Shown: in pieces, positions 52,025 through 64,000 of the stretch | How the letters are laid out: each line of letters begins with the position of its first letter | How positions within the stretch are numbered: position 1 is the first letter of the stretch | Assembly (NCBI GenBank): GCA_014871385.1 | Contig: CM026426.1 | Coordinates: forward strand, 41,068,023-41,132,022 | Direction: 5' to 3' | Origin: Ceratodon purpureus | Lineage: Eukaryota > Streptophyta > Bryopsida > Pseudoditrichales > Ditrichaceae | Length of the DNA stretch: 64,000 nucleotides | Notes under the pieces: model-generated | Database searches by the model: none | The model's input: only the letters and a program-made list of their open reading frames with translations | What the model was told of the DNA's origin: nothing | Program-made: the position numbers and the translations under genes

Positions 52025-55000
52025 TTAACACTCTGTTAGAGCCGCCTCAATGTCTCGCTGCTTGGTGCTTGCATAGTCGCGAACGGTGCAACTCAAGTCA
52101 TGAAAAGGAAGCATTGTAGTAGCCGACTCCATGGCCAGCGGCTGATTCTCTAGAACCCAGTAGTCAACTTGCTCAAGTTGGCTGCTCAGACTGTGCTCAA
52201 GTTCCAGGCAGCGAACGGAAGGATCTTGTTTAGGTGGGGTCATGGCCTTGGCGGTTAGCTCAGCCTGTAGGGTCTGACTTGTAGCACGTAATTTTGTATT
52301 GTCACGGAAAAGCAAGTCCCAATCCATTGCAGTCGGCTATAGATGTGTGGACAGGGTGGCAACTTGGTCGGTTAATTCCGGAGCACGAGAGTGCACCTGG
52401 ACAGGACCTTCAGTGCCGCGCTATAGCGGATTGTTTTGAGGTTGCGGGCCGCAATCTTGGTTCGGATTAGTACGGTGGCCATGGATTGGAGGTGGCTCAT
52501 CAGCAACTGGAATTCATTGAGGGCTGGAATGGAGGTGTTGTGGTTGGATGAGGCCATTCAGTAGGCAACAGAGTGTGCTGATGTAAGGGTTCCGTTGCGG
52601 AACCAAGGCCAGTTGAGTGAGTCGAGGTCGTGCCCGATGGACCGGAAAATTCAACAGGTGGTGGTGCCAAAAGCATGGGGGGTTGCCACACCACCATTGC
52701 CATACATTGAAATGATTTTTGGGCCAGTGGAGGGACAGATGCTGACAAGGGAGAAGGAGGGGCAACCTGTTCAGCATTAGATCGATATGAAGGGTTAGTG
52801 TCTGCCAGGATTTCTGTTGTTCGTGCGGTAGACCCAAGAACATCCGACTCTGTAGCCTCTAGTTCGGCAGAAGAGCTACAGACTCGGAGGATGGAGGTAC
52901 AACTCAAAGTGCGGTGGAGGGCGAGAATAAGGTGCACATCCAAATCCAAAGACCCCCGTTTTAGACTGAAAGTCGGTGGTCGTGACCTCAAAGGGTAACA
53001 ACAGCTAGGAGACCTTGTCGGGTTGGTCGGTGGTGTCTCGCGACGTTGGCGTGGTGGAGGATTCTGGATAACGAAGTCGGGCTAACGGTCACGACGGACT
53101 AAGCGGCAGGGACGTCTGTCTATATCCAATGAACCCTCTAATGAGTGGGAGATCGGCTGTGTAGATTCTTGGTCGGATGCTATATATAGGTTGGTCGAGG
53201 TATGGTTGCCAATGACCTGATCACGAGCGTGGGTACCTAAGGGTTGCGCAGATATTTTGCTTGGTGGAGACCCTTTGTAACAGTCGTCCATCGCGTCAAG
53301 ACTAGAAGTGACCTACGTTGGCTCGATAATGTCCTCCCTATCAGGAAACCAGTAAGACAAAATGGCATCCATAACTGGAGCGCCATGTAATCGGCAAGGG
53401 CCCATAATAGCCGAGTGGATGTAGATGAGGTATTTACGGAGGTTAGTCAGCACGAAGTTTGTCCAATCAAATGTTTCCCGCTGATTTCCGCCTTCCATAG
53501 CAGCAAAGACGTGGTCCAAGAGGTCGTTACTGTTGAAGATCAAGCAATGTTTGAAACCAATAGCATCCCCCAACGCTTGAACACGCACTTGGTAGTCCTT
53601 GGCAAGTCCTTGAACACGCAATTGCTATCGTGGACGTGGTTACTAGCTCCCAAACCGTAGCGGGAGAACTTGCTCTCGAATCATCTGCCGACTCGTTGTC
53701 CTTCCAGGTCAACTCCACTTTCGAACCCAAAAGCTACACAAATCATATAGCCCATGACCTCGGCGAGCTTCCCGCAAACCATGGAGCGTATCGGCCCTCT
53801 AGCTTCGTGGATATTGTGGCATCCACACCGATCAAAGGATTCATATTCAAATCTTAAATGAAATTGAGGATCAATTTGGTTCGGGGTATCGACTAGGTGT
53901 AGTGGTAAAAAACCTCTAGGCTGGTGCGGGTGGCCCACTCATCATCCGCTATGGCTGTCCACCTTGCCCAGTGAGTAAAAGGTTCAAAGATGACCTCTAG
54001 CGCCGTAAAGGTATTCGGGGCACCTAAACCACCTTGGGGACACGAGCATCCACCTGGGTGAATTTTTGCTTAGCTCTGCGCTGATTGTCACACTAGGTAG
54101 GTTGTGTCCCTGGTGTGCTGCGGTCAGCTACCGGGGTCGATCAACTGCATCCATTGGTGGCGAATCTATTGCCAGTAGGATAGGGGCCGGGGTCAGAGAA
54201 AAAGCCATAGCCAGGTAAGTTGGTTGCGTAGAGTGTGTCATCTGCACGGTTATCTGGTTGTAGCGTACGCACCGGCGGTAGCTGACTAGGTCATCTCTCC
54301 TCTATATATTCCTGGCTGTCCGCACCTTGCAAGTGCTACCTAGCAAAATATTTCTCTAATGTCCCAAAGGTAGCACGTCGACATTGACGCTGAAGCCTCT
54401 ACTCTGGACTTCGAGTGCTGTGTACGGTGGGCAAGGGAACACTCGGTTGTGAAGGTAGAACTTGTGAACAAAAACGGGAAAATTGAGATTGTCGGAGCTA
54501 CTATTCTCTGTATGAGACCATTGTTCTCTAGAAGAAGGCAACTGAAGGTTAGTCTGACGGGGTATATCAACTATGGCAAGCACGGGCTCTCTATTTAACG
54601 TAATTTGAAGTTGACTTAAAGCAAGAGAAGTAGGGGGGCGGTGAGGCAGTGAAGGAGGAGGATGACTGACTATACTGAGGTCAAAGACGAGAGAAAGACT
54701 ATGCTTGATCGAAACACAGGGACGACAGACAAGCGGCTTGGCCGACTCTACCTTGAGTGTGACTACTAGATTGACCTAGGCATTGGAATTGAAAGAAAAG
54801 GCGAGAGGAATTTTTAGGGGACTGTAAGGAGACAGGCAAATACTTACAGCATAAAACGGACAAGGACCCGACGACACAATACAAAGGAGACTTTAACTTG
54901 ACTGCACTGATGAGTCAGAGTGGCGGCAAAAAGGAAGTGAAGGCCCCTCCGGTGGCGACGAAAAGCAAGGGTGAAACGGGAGGACACGTGGAGAAGCACG

Positions 55001-55824
55001 AGTGGTGTATCAAACTGTACATTGTGGAGGGCGTCAGGATGGTGCAGCCCTGGCGGAAGCTGATGATATCTGGCTGCGTGAACGGGGGCTGGTAACAACG
55101 TCGGTGGAGGCAGTGAGCAGATCGGAAAAGGAGAACATTGGGCGGTCTGATTGGCTAAGCCGCAGATGGTGAAGGGGATTAGAAATTAGAGGATGAGCAC
55201 CAAACCCTAGGGACGAAGTGTAGGTGTGCCGGTTGGGTGATAATTGCGTGACGCATTAATGACAGAAGGCTTGGATCCCGAACTCTTGGCGCTTGTTAGT
55301 CCTTGAAGGCTCTTGATAGTTGTGGTAGATTATACAATGGGTGAATTTGATGGCATAGTTCCCACCGTGAAACTTCCGACAACAAGGATGATAGGGGGAG
55401 AGTTGGAATTCTGTAAAGATAGGAGAGGCGGAGGAAGTGGGAGGTCTAATGGGAGTGGAGAGCAACTCACAACTCCGTTTTGGGCCAAGGTCAATATGGT
55501 GGGAGGTAGAACAGTGGCACTAATTGGCAATACCAGCGGAAGTGTCGCCGCCTTCGGGTTTAAATGCTCTAGATCAGAGAGGGTGGGGGTTGTAGATGTC
55601 TCAGACTCTGCCGTGGAGAATCCACGTGTCAACTAGTTAGGGCCGAGAATAACCAACTGCTCTTCAATGTAAAAAGTGTAAGGTTTGAGCTTGTTTATAT
55701 TTACGATAACAGGGTTGGGCTCAAAATTGGCTTTTGTTACCAATAAGTGTAGTGTTGTTGGGCATGCGTTTTTTACGTGGTAAGGCCCGAACCACCGACA
55801 CTTGGATTTTTGAATTTGCTCCAT
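52025..55824 (-). CDS. Integrase C-terminus and post-pol accessory ORFs of Gypsy element 2 (fossil)
   Basis: 55633-55824 reads CRWFGPYHVKNACPTTLHLL and NPVIVNINKLKPYTFYIEEQ, the end of pol, with a close counterpart at 45.55-45.72 kb. The accessory part at 53313-53621 (LAKDYQVRVQALGDAIGFKH, TNFVLTNLRKYLIYIHSAIM) parallels 48.4-48.9 kb, and 52025-52327 is a coiled coil (LRATSQTLQAELTAKAM). The segment at 54.3-55.3 kb has no supported gene. Confidence 0.55.
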
Positions 55825-56177
55825 TTTTCCTTTAGCGTATCAAAGGACATGATCATTGATCTGGAAGTCCTTTTGTCTAAAATGCTGTTGACTCTATAGA
55901 ACGCGCGCCCACAGTCAGTTCCCAACCTACTCTTGGGCAAATGCTCATTTGCTGTCCAACTGATATAAGTTTGCTATACGAGCTTGCAAAACACGTACAT
56001 GGGTGAAATCAATGCTGCCGTTCGTTCTTCGCATAGGAACACTCTACTCCGTTGGCATTAATGAGTGAAGGCCATAAACCAACTGAAAAGGAGTAAACCC
56101 GGTATTGACCTTGCAAGCTGTTCAGTAGGACAAGAGTGCCGTGGCTATATGCTCATTGCAATCACTGCGATGGTGTT

Positions 56178-56892
56178 AGCTGGGATCATAATATAGATAT
56201 ACTGGAGAGAGAGAAAGCGACGGACTAAGGAGCTAGAAGGAGAGGGCCTCGGGTTCAAGCAAGGTAGGCACGGTCACCAATATGGAATGTCATGGTTCCA
56301 AGACTTAGACCGTTAAGGATGGAAGAGTAACCGAGGGTACCCTTGGCAGTCAAAGACGAAACGACCCTCGAGACTAATTAGGTTCTCACTGCCGCGACGT
56401 CTGCCCTAGTCTAAGTGTTTCCTTGGGTTTCCAAGGAAAGCAGAAGCGAGTGATACGTGTATTGGATTCTAGGGTGAGAAGGAAAGGCAGGAAGACAAAC
56501 ACACAAATCATAGTGGGTTATGGTTAAACAATTTGTAGACACAGTATCAACCAGGAAGGGAAAAGCGAGATGGGGTTATAGCATGCAAGAACAAGAGGGT
56601 AGTGTAGTCTCAATATTGATAAAAGAGGGAGTCTCGGCATCCAAGATCACCAAGGGTTCCGGTACAAAACGGTGTTCACGCTACCTAAACTAAAACTTGA
56701 CTCGGCGGCAAAATTGACGAGTGTAAGTGCTTCCTAGCTAACCTGTTTATTCTCTGCTGCTGTCATATTTTCCTACTCTACAACTGCTAGTTCCTTCCTA
56801 AGATTGCTCCTTCTCCTACTGCAACTGGTAGTCTCCTCCGCCCGTAGCTTCCTTCGTTATCATGGGTGAGGTCGGTAATAGGTGGTTGTTTA
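56178..56892. mobile_element. Roughly 0.7-kb insertion in Gypsy element 2, type unknown
   Basis: Integrase-like coding sequence stops at about 56892 and resumes at about 56178. The inserted stretch has no frame. GGGTTCAAGC at about 56247 resembles a tRNA B box, but the possible A box (TTAGCTGGGATC near 56180) lies too far away for a standard tRNA-derived SINE. Limits are approximate. Confidence 0.35.
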
Positions 56893-57038
56893 CTAACTTT
56901 GTCAACAGCCAATCTAAGACTTTGTTTGTCAACACAACTTGTTTGTTGCTGTGGGGGTAATAGGTGGTGGGTGTTCTGTGTTGCTGCAAAAAGAGTTGTA
57001 CAAGGTAGTTAATTGCCTCATTGATAATATGAGACCTC

Positions 57039-60000
57039 TGTAACATGGCCTGGTGTCTATATTCCTCCGGAGAGGACTTTGTTGACACTAAATACCCTCC
57101 AAAGTAAACCACTCCGCGTTTGTTCTCAGGAAGATCTATGGTTTTCCTCCTTTTAGACAAAAACGGTAATTAACGGTCGAGTTTCTACCGTTTCCAACTT
57201 TCGGATTTTTAGACTAGTTGCCGGTTCTCACTGCTCCGTCTATACTTTCATGTGGCTGGATTTCCACCGTCCGGAGACTTAAAGTGGCTGGACAACCCAC
57301 TATTTCCACACTACCATTCAAAGAGGGGAAGTGCTGATTCCGTATGTCTATTCACCCGGTTTGGATAGCTACTTAACACCGGTTACACGGACGGATTTTC
57401 TACTACAATGCATTTGCATTACGGCTGCCCACTATCCTAACTATTTTATCCCTCTTCCGGACTAGTTCTTAATAAATAATCCGGCTTGTATCCTATCGTT
57501 ACGGAGCAACCGGTCGTATCTAGAATTCCAGTGTACACACAACACTTCGTGTCCTTAAAACTACGAGTCCCTGTTGCAGTACGCCTTTCCTTCCCTCCAG
57601 GCTCCTTTTGGACGTTGGAAATCGTCAACACTACACGCTTGACACCTTTCCACTCCCTGGGGGCGCTCTCCACATCATCACACTATTTAACACTCTTCCG
57701 GAAATCTATTAGAGACAATAATACGAGTAACCAATGACTGCAACGGACCTATCCATGCAACCGTTCCACGCAACAAATCCAAAAGTATATTCTCAATTGC
57801 ATAAATCAAAACGGTGTACAAAAACAAGGTCCAAGCCTTGGAAAAACATTTGCCTTAAGTAATGTCTCGTATCCGGGGTTCTAGAGGACAAGTGGCCAAC
57901 TAAGATCTCAAAGTTCCGGATCTTGGATCCCATCAATTCCGGACCGGTGGCGGCCTTCTATTCCTAGTTACTGCCACTAACTTTTGAGATTGGCAGCCAG
58001 GTGCAACTCAGCTCCATCGTCAATTGCTGCCATTTTATCCGGTACCTAATCTGCTCCTAATCCTTCTCAAACCCTGGGCATCGTCAAGCGTTGTCTGGTC
58101 TATCCGGCTGCTTCTCCTGATTGCCTCTCTTCAGCCGCTTCAATGATGGACTGGCCCTGCGAGTTTTCGGCACTAGTTCCGGTCGGTCTCTTGGCTTCCA
58201 AGTGCGGATCACGAGACCAGTCGGAGACGGCGAACGTGTAGCAACAAGCTCTGCATTAATGACTTTTCGTGCCGGGTCGGACAAGGGGGACGGGGTTCCT
58301 TGTATGGGAGTGAATTTTGGTGGTGCGTTCCTCGAGGGTGACCAGAGTGAGACACTTCACTCCAAGTGGATGACACCCGCGTTGAACGTATCCACTTCGT
58401 TCAGAATTGGAATGCCTTGAAGACTTTCAAAGGTCTCCGGAAGAGGATTTGCATCTGCTGAGCGTGCCTATTGCGGCTGAGCAGGTGATCGGTTTGTGGA
58501 CCGGATGGGAGACTGAGCTGGTGGTAGCGGGGCTGGAGCCACCTCCGATGCTGGCTCCTTTGGAAACTTCTTTGCTTCTTGATTTCACGGTGGAACATTC
58601 GGATCTCATGACCCAGCCCGCTCAAACTTGAGGCTTGCTACCAATTCCCTCATCTTTGTCCAGGTCCTCTCCATCACCTCTATCCGATCGTGCATAAACT
58701 GAAAAATGCTTTTCTGGGTGGGATCTGGTTGGCGGATTAAGAACTGCTAGTAGACGGCGCACTGGTTGGCAACGTCCACCCGTAGCACAAGGGTATCCTT
58801 AACCTCCACCAACCTGCGGACATTCGTCGCGGCCTGGTCTCGAGGCTTTTGAAAATCTACCTAGACTTCATGGAGATCCTGTTGGAGTGATCACTTGCTC
58901 CTCCAAACTCCCTAATTGTTTCTCGTAGGCAATGCTCCAATCGTTTATGTTCCGGAAGCTCCTAAACTTGGAAACACATTCCTCCACCCGGGAAGTCTTT
59001 GTGACGGCTATCATCTTCTGAACCACCCAGCATTCCTTCTTGGTGAGCTCTTGTAGGTAATCTGCTCGGCTAAGTGGGTCAAGTCCACATAGGAATCCAT
59101 AATGTGTATTGGTGGGCCAATGGGCTTGAGGGCCTCTGTAGCCAACGTACGTTTAGCCGGAGTAGATGTATGCAGAGTCCCGGACGGCTAACTTACTATC
59201 GGAGTAGGCCTGCTCTTCTTGGTGGATGTGGGGGAAACCTCCTCTACGTCTTCCTAGTCCGAGAAAACTTCCGATTCTACCTTCGCGTTCTTTTGGAGGC
59301 TTTTCAACAGATTGTACTCCTCTATCTCTTTCAGTGTCACCAAGTTGTTAGCCTGGTAGAGGTGTATGAGAAACGTCGGAAGGCAAGTGCCACTCTTCTT
59401 CAGCTTCTTAAGTTTCTAGACCTCTCGGTCGATCATCGTCTTCATCATGGCCCCCAAATCGATAGTGATCCTTCTGTACATTGCCCCGATGAAGGTGGAC
59501 GCCTACTTGATCGTCACCCGTTTGGATTTTTCCAGTGGAAGATTGGGTTGAAAAACCCTATCATTACCCGGGCGTGGGGCTCCAATACGTGGTCCAGAGT
59601 CCAACCCTCTTTCTCATCGCCTTCTGTCTTGATGTACCGGTTAACAAATTCCGATCTATATTCCGGTGTTGAGATATCACCCAATCTCAGGCCATATGTA
59701 TCTCTTCACACCTGTGCCATCCATTGCTCCGTATATCCTCATTGAGTCTCTTTCCACCGAGGGTCCTTGACCAAAAGCTCCTGGGCCGTCCGGGCTTCCG
59801 TCTACGCCCACGCCTTGTCCAAAAACAACAGACACCCCATGATGTTTTAGAAACTCCTAGAAACGCCTCTGGGTGGCTTCCTCTAACGATATCAACGGCA
59901 TGACTTTTTGGACCTTCAACAGTGGGGCATCTTTCGTCTCTCTTATCGCTTAGGTATAGAGTGCAACCCACCAAGCAAAGCATACGGCTCTGGCGCACAC

Positions 60001-60412
60001 AAGACGACAAAAGAAAAAATGAAAGAACTTACTTGACCTCCCTTCCTCCTTTGCTACCCCCTTTCAACCCCGGCCATTTGAAGCCCTTCATTATGACCGG
60101 TCGTAGCTTGCTCATCATGGACGGTTGCGACCAGTGACGCTTGAAATGTTGCCGGACTCGTACAAATCAATGCTTCCAGCCGCTGCCCTACATCCGACCG
60201 GTTCCGGATCCGCTCCAACTGGTTTTATTGGCCTGTGCAGAAGCCCTCCTAGTTCTTCCGGCTATTCATTTATTGAGCAAACCGGCTTAACCGGTAGTTA
60301 CTACATTCCAAGTAACAAACATACTTACAAACATGACGGAATCTTTGACTTTTTCAATTTTTGGACCCGAAATAGGTTTCCGGCCGATAAACAGTGAAAA
60401 TCACTTTCCACA
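57039..60412 (-). mobile_element. 3.4-kb element nested in the Gypsy integrase region (fossil)
   Basis: Ends TGTAACATGG and CTTTCCACA (TG...CA), flanked by ACCTC and ATCTC, a 5-bp target duplication with one difference. It carries on the minus strand (about 58.7-59.9 kb) a decayed accessory-type ORF with CLPTFLIHLYQANNLVTLKE, matching TPFLFHLYQSISLLMDKEEE of the 26.0-kb ORF, and the same CCGG-rich composition. No LTR pair was seen, so it is probably a non-autonomous or end-trimmed LTR relative. It inserted after the Gypsy element did. Many breaks are present. Confidence 0.65.
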
Positions 60413-60650
60413 ATCTCTGGTCACTGACTAGAATCAAAGGGCATCCATAGCAAGTCAGGATATGGTCATACAAAAATTTGGCAGTGATAGCTATTGTGTT
60501 AGTGCGTAAGACCTTAGCTTCAACCCATTTAGCTGCATAATTGATGGCGACTAGGATATATTTGTTCTTGGTATGAGCTGCCACCGGCTTTATAGGCCCA
60601 ACAAAGTCCAAGCCCCACTTCATTAAAGGTTCTGCATGTAGGCTGGTGAC
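60413..60650 (-). CDS. Integrase part of Gypsy element 2, right of the nested insertion (fossil)
   Basis: Reads [38 protein letters not shown] and [20 protein letters not shown], the catalytic core start of a Gypsy integrase. The frame meets the nested element at 60412. Another part of the core lies at 56.89-57.04 kb. Confidence 0.82.
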
Positions 60651-61155
60651 CAGTTAGGCCAGTCCAGTATTGGCCAAGCCGCCCACCCTCTGGCACTTAT
60701 CACAAGCTCGACAATATTGGATACATCCCAGTGTAAGGTTGGCTACAAGTACCTTGCATCTAGAATCTTTTGAGACGTGATGTCTTGTGAAAAATGTCCT
60801 ACTACAGAACCGTTGTTCATCTCCCGCATAACAACTTCGACCTGCCTCGGTCAAGATCTAGACCATTTTTATACAACACCCCCTTAATAAGAGTGTAAGG
60901 AAGGGCCCACAAAATTAGCTTGCGTTTATCGTCTTTGGGCATAATTTCATTTAGTTCGTCCATTTGGAGGTAGCTAATGAGGTCCTACAGCCATTTGAGT
61001 TTGACATAAAACAGACCAACGTTGAGAAGCTGATCTGGTACTCTTGTAGGTGGCTCCCCATTTGATAGTCAACTCAGCGTGTTGGCTGCTCCATGAGAAC
61101 GGCCAAGGTTTGAAAACCACTGTGAAGTTGTATTTCTGAAACAGCAACAACCAAC

Positions 61156-63997
61156 TTACAATACGCCACGACACTTGGGGCTTGTCGACCAAATAGTTGA
61201 TGCCCTGTGGTCTACATAAAATATGAGTTTGTTTCCAATTAAGTAATGAAGATACTTTGTTAAAGCATACTTTATAGCTAAAGCTTCCATTCTGGTTGTT
61301 GTATAATTCTGCTCAGCTGAATTTGATAATAGGGAAGCATAGGAGATCGGCTGATCACACTTCCCTGTTTGATTTTGAGCCAAAATTGCTACCATAGAAA
61401 TATCCGAAGCGTCTGTATGAACATGAAAGTCGAGATCCCACTGTGGTGCCACCAGGATTGAAGCGTTAGTGTAGCTATCCTTGATGTCCTGCCAAGCAGC
61501 CTCGCATTTGTCAGTCCAGTCAAACTCTTCAGTCTTCCGCATTAGTCGAGTGATCGGCTCCATGATGTGAGCATAGGATTTAATGTAAATCTTGTTGAAC
61601 TCGCCAAAGCCATTAAACACTAGAACGTCAGCTGCGCGTCTAGGCCGCCTCATTTCCTATATGACTTGAATTTTCTTAGGGTCCGGCACTTTTCCTACTT
61701 TGGAACAACATGTCCTAGCATAACCCTTGAGTTTACCATAAAGGCGCACTTCTCTGGGTTCAGACAGATACCGTACTCGCGGCATTTGCCGAAATACACT
61801 TCTAATTTGGGCAGGTGGTCAGCTCTGTCACTGTAGACTGTGAAGTCATTAAGGAATCACTTCATGAAATTGCCCAAGTAATCTTTGAAAGCCTTGTTCA
61901 CAGCTTGTTGGTAGGTTGGTGGTCCATTAGTCAACCCTAAGGGCTTCACCATCCTAACAAAGACCCCTCGGTCAGTAATGAAGGCCATCTTATGCCGATC
62001 TTCGGGAACAATCATGATTTGGTAGTAGCCAGACCGGCCATCTAGAAAGGTGTACATCTCAAAACCTGCCACAACATCGAGCACTTCCTGAGTAAAAGGC
62101 AAGGGATAAGGATCCTTTTTTGTGGCTGCATTCAACTTTCTGTAGTAAATACAAATGCATAATTGACCATTCTTCTTAGATACAATAACAATGGGTGAGA
62201 GCCAAGTCGCCTCCTCGATTGGTATGATAAAACCCGCAGCCAACAGTTTGCCAATGTCTTGCTTGACAATACTAGCATAGTTAGGATTCATCCTGTATCT
62301 TGCTTGATAGATGGGAGGGATTTCCTTGTCCAATACAATTCGATGTTGAGCCACTGATGGAGGAATCCCCTTGAGATCCTTGTACGTCCTCTCAAAGACA
62401 TCGGTATACTCCCTAAGAAGGGCTTCGGCTACTTGGGCTATAGTCGGCTCTAGATGAGTGTTGATCTTCATGAATTTTGGGTCCTCTTCGGTGCCAATGT
62501 TGAGTTTTCGCAGTTGCTCGGCTTGAGTTAGATTCCACACCGGCACCTTCATGGACCCCAACTTGTCCCTAACTGGTGTCTCATCTATTTGGATCTCCCC
62601 CTCCATGAAGGTATAAATAGAATCTGGATAGGTAAACATGGCATTCTTAGGGTTCCTTTCAAGTCCAGAGTCGGCTATTGATGAGTTGACTGAGTCCTCT
62701 ACGTTGGCCCCTAGAGTTTCAGGCAGCATAAGTGTTCCCACTACAAACAAATCATCCTCTGTTAGCAAGAACCCATTCTCCTCTTTGTCGGTTAGCCCTT
62801 CTGCAAGATTGTAGTAGACCAATACTTCACGCAGCTTAGGTAAAGGTCATGTCCTCTAAATAAAAGAAATGGTCTTTACTCTGCCATTCCCTCAGATTGT
62901 TCCTAGTTTGTTCCCCCGGTCGTGGGTGGCTTTGGCATCAATGAGCCAAGGTCGGCCGAGTAACATGTTGTAAGCCTCATTGACCTTCTTATTGCGAATG
63001 ACCGTTAGACTAATATTGTACGGGATACCATGTATGTAGATTTGCACATTGCGGACCAACCCTACCGGCTCAACAACAGCCTGGTCAGCCATTCGTATCG
63101 TGTAAGGGGCCGGAGAAGGCACCTTCAAACCCAACCGGATTCGTTCTTCTTTTGTGATCAAGTTGACCCCTAATCTGCCGTCTAAGAATACATTGTCGAG
63201 GGTTGAGTTGTCCACCTGCACAGATCACCAGGAGACCCCGGTCAATATTGACTTCACCAACTACTAGTTTAGGATTTACCTCTGAACCTGTGTCACTATA
63301 GAGTGACGCGTGACTCGAGGTTGGCTATACAATGGGTGGTGTGTGCGGGTGGTTCGCAGTTTGAGGGGCGCAATTGGTTGGTGGGGTGACTAGTCGGGAA
63401 GTGTTGGGAAACACTTTAGCTTTCACATATTTGGTTATGTTAGGGGCCACCTCCAATAGCTCTCCCAGAAAAATAGTGATAAGAGTCTCCAAAATTTGTC
63501 CGCCGACATTTTTCACTAACTTCGGGGGTTTCAGTAGAGAAGGAGTCTCAGTCTGGTCGTTGGAGGTCTTTTGTACTAGGTCTTGGAGACAGTCAGTGTT
63601 TGGAAAGCCAACCCTGTCACCATGCAAGATGGGACCCTTAGCCAATTGTATACTAAGCCGGCTGTAGCAGTTTTCTTTCTGCAGTTCCTTCCTCCTCCTT
63701 TCGCGCGAGCTCAATCTCCTTGTTAATCTCTTGTGTAAACGCAAGGAATTTGTTCTTGATGCGTTCCTCTTTTGCCCAATCCGCTTGAGTCTTTGCCTGC
63801 CTAGGTTCTGGTTCCTTGACTTCCTTATCCTCCAAAGGATGGTCAGCCTTGGCGCGCGGAGCTCTTTTCAACATAATTGCTACCTCAATGTCTTCCAGTT
63901 CCTGCAGTTCCACATTGTTAACATCCACTCTGTTAGTTTTTTGCTTTTCAGCCTCTACTAATTGTCGGTACTTATCTTGCAAGTGACAGTTACGCAT
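61156..63997 (-). CDS. gag end, protease, reverse transcriptase and RNase H of Gypsy element 2 (fossil)
   Basis: The gag end is charged and helical (QAKTQADWAKEERIKNKFL). The protease region has MQVDNSTLDNVFLDGR and AYNMLLGRPWLIDAK. The reverse transcriptase has IPPSVAQHRIVLDKEIPPIY, PYPLPFTQEVLDVVAGFEMY, FLDGRSGYYQIMIVPEDRHK and PTYQQAVNKAFKDYLGNFMK. RNase H has NYTTTRMEALAIKYALTKYL. The match to element 1 is high block by block. Confidence 0.88.
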
Positions 63998-64000
63998 TTG

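Larger units (their letters stand above)
51200..64000 (-). mobile_element. Ty3/Gypsy LTR retrotransposon 2, running off the window (fossil)
   Basis: Same family as element 1, opposite strand, 3' ends facing each other. From right to left: gag (63.3-64.0 kb and beyond), protease (62892-63221), reverse transcriptase (61857-62822), RNase H (61156-61653) and integrase, then a post-pol accessory region (about 51.2-55.3 kb). It is interrupted by two insertions (56.18-56.89 kb and 57039-60412). The reverse transcriptase frame is long, so it is better preserved than element 1, yet several breaks are present. The 5' end lies outside the window and the 3' LTR was not defined. Confidence 0.87.

Noticed and set aside
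1-64000. tRNA or rRNA genes
   Set aside because: No cloverleaf or rRNA core was recognised by eye. The lone B-box-like GGGTTCAAGC at 56.25 kb lacks a properly spaced A box.

Overview
The window is nuclear DNA of a green-lineage eukaryote with a repeat-rich genome. A charophyte such as Chara or an early-diverging land plant fits best. The grounds are GT-AG introns, TTTAGGG/CCCTAAA telomere-like tracts, plant-type Ty3/Gypsy elements with an extra ORF behind pol, a DUF659-type hAT transposase, and FCP1-like proteins of the D-x-N type known from plants. I see no rRNA, tRNA or CRISPR, and no confidently identified ordinary host gene. The organism call is inference.

Layout. (1) About 1-15.4 kb, 'element 1'. 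The minus strand carries three tandem FCP1-like (NIF) phosphatase units (154-3286) and a multi-exon gene with a ParB/sulfiredoxin-like domain, a methyltransferase-like domain and a long charged tail (3488-8126). Divergent from it, on the plus strand, is a large DUF7869-like gene (9160-12982), followed by an unknown minus gene (13774-14571). Throughout lies a 17-bp palindrome, GTCGGC-N5-GCCGAC, in introns, exons and spacers, with a tandem array in intron 1 of the ParB-like gene. (2) About 15.7-16.8 kb: two unrecognised coding segments. (3) About 16.9-32.8 kb, 'element 2'. This is a decayed relative with the same order: minus FCP1-like fragment, minus ParB-like gene, a cluster of short palindromes, then a plus DUF7869-like gene. 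Here the palindrome is a different one (TTATCGTCG-TGT-CGACGATAA), and foreign DNA of about 9 kb (20.0-29.2 kb) splits the palindrome cluster. (4) About 33.1-35.7 kb: spacer rich in GCGCCC words, a pyrimidine-rich minisatellite and a small TAGGGTTGT-ended MITE. (5) About 36.0-38.0 kb: a broken hAT transposase. (6) 38.0-50.65 kb: an old plus-strand Gypsy element. (7) About 51-64 kb: a minus-strand Gypsy element of the same family, interrupted by a 3.4-kb element with a 5-bp target duplication and by a roughly 0.7-kb insertion.

Main result. Two independent copies of one gene layout (FCP1-like, ParB/methyltransferase-like, palindrome cluster, DUF7869-like) occur side by side, each with its own palindrome family. 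I infer an undescribed composite mobile element, or its host-derived remains, whose palindromes may be sites for one of its own proteins. Element 1 is less decayed than element 2. Its in-frame stops are all TAG, and its introns carry the palindrome at matching positions.
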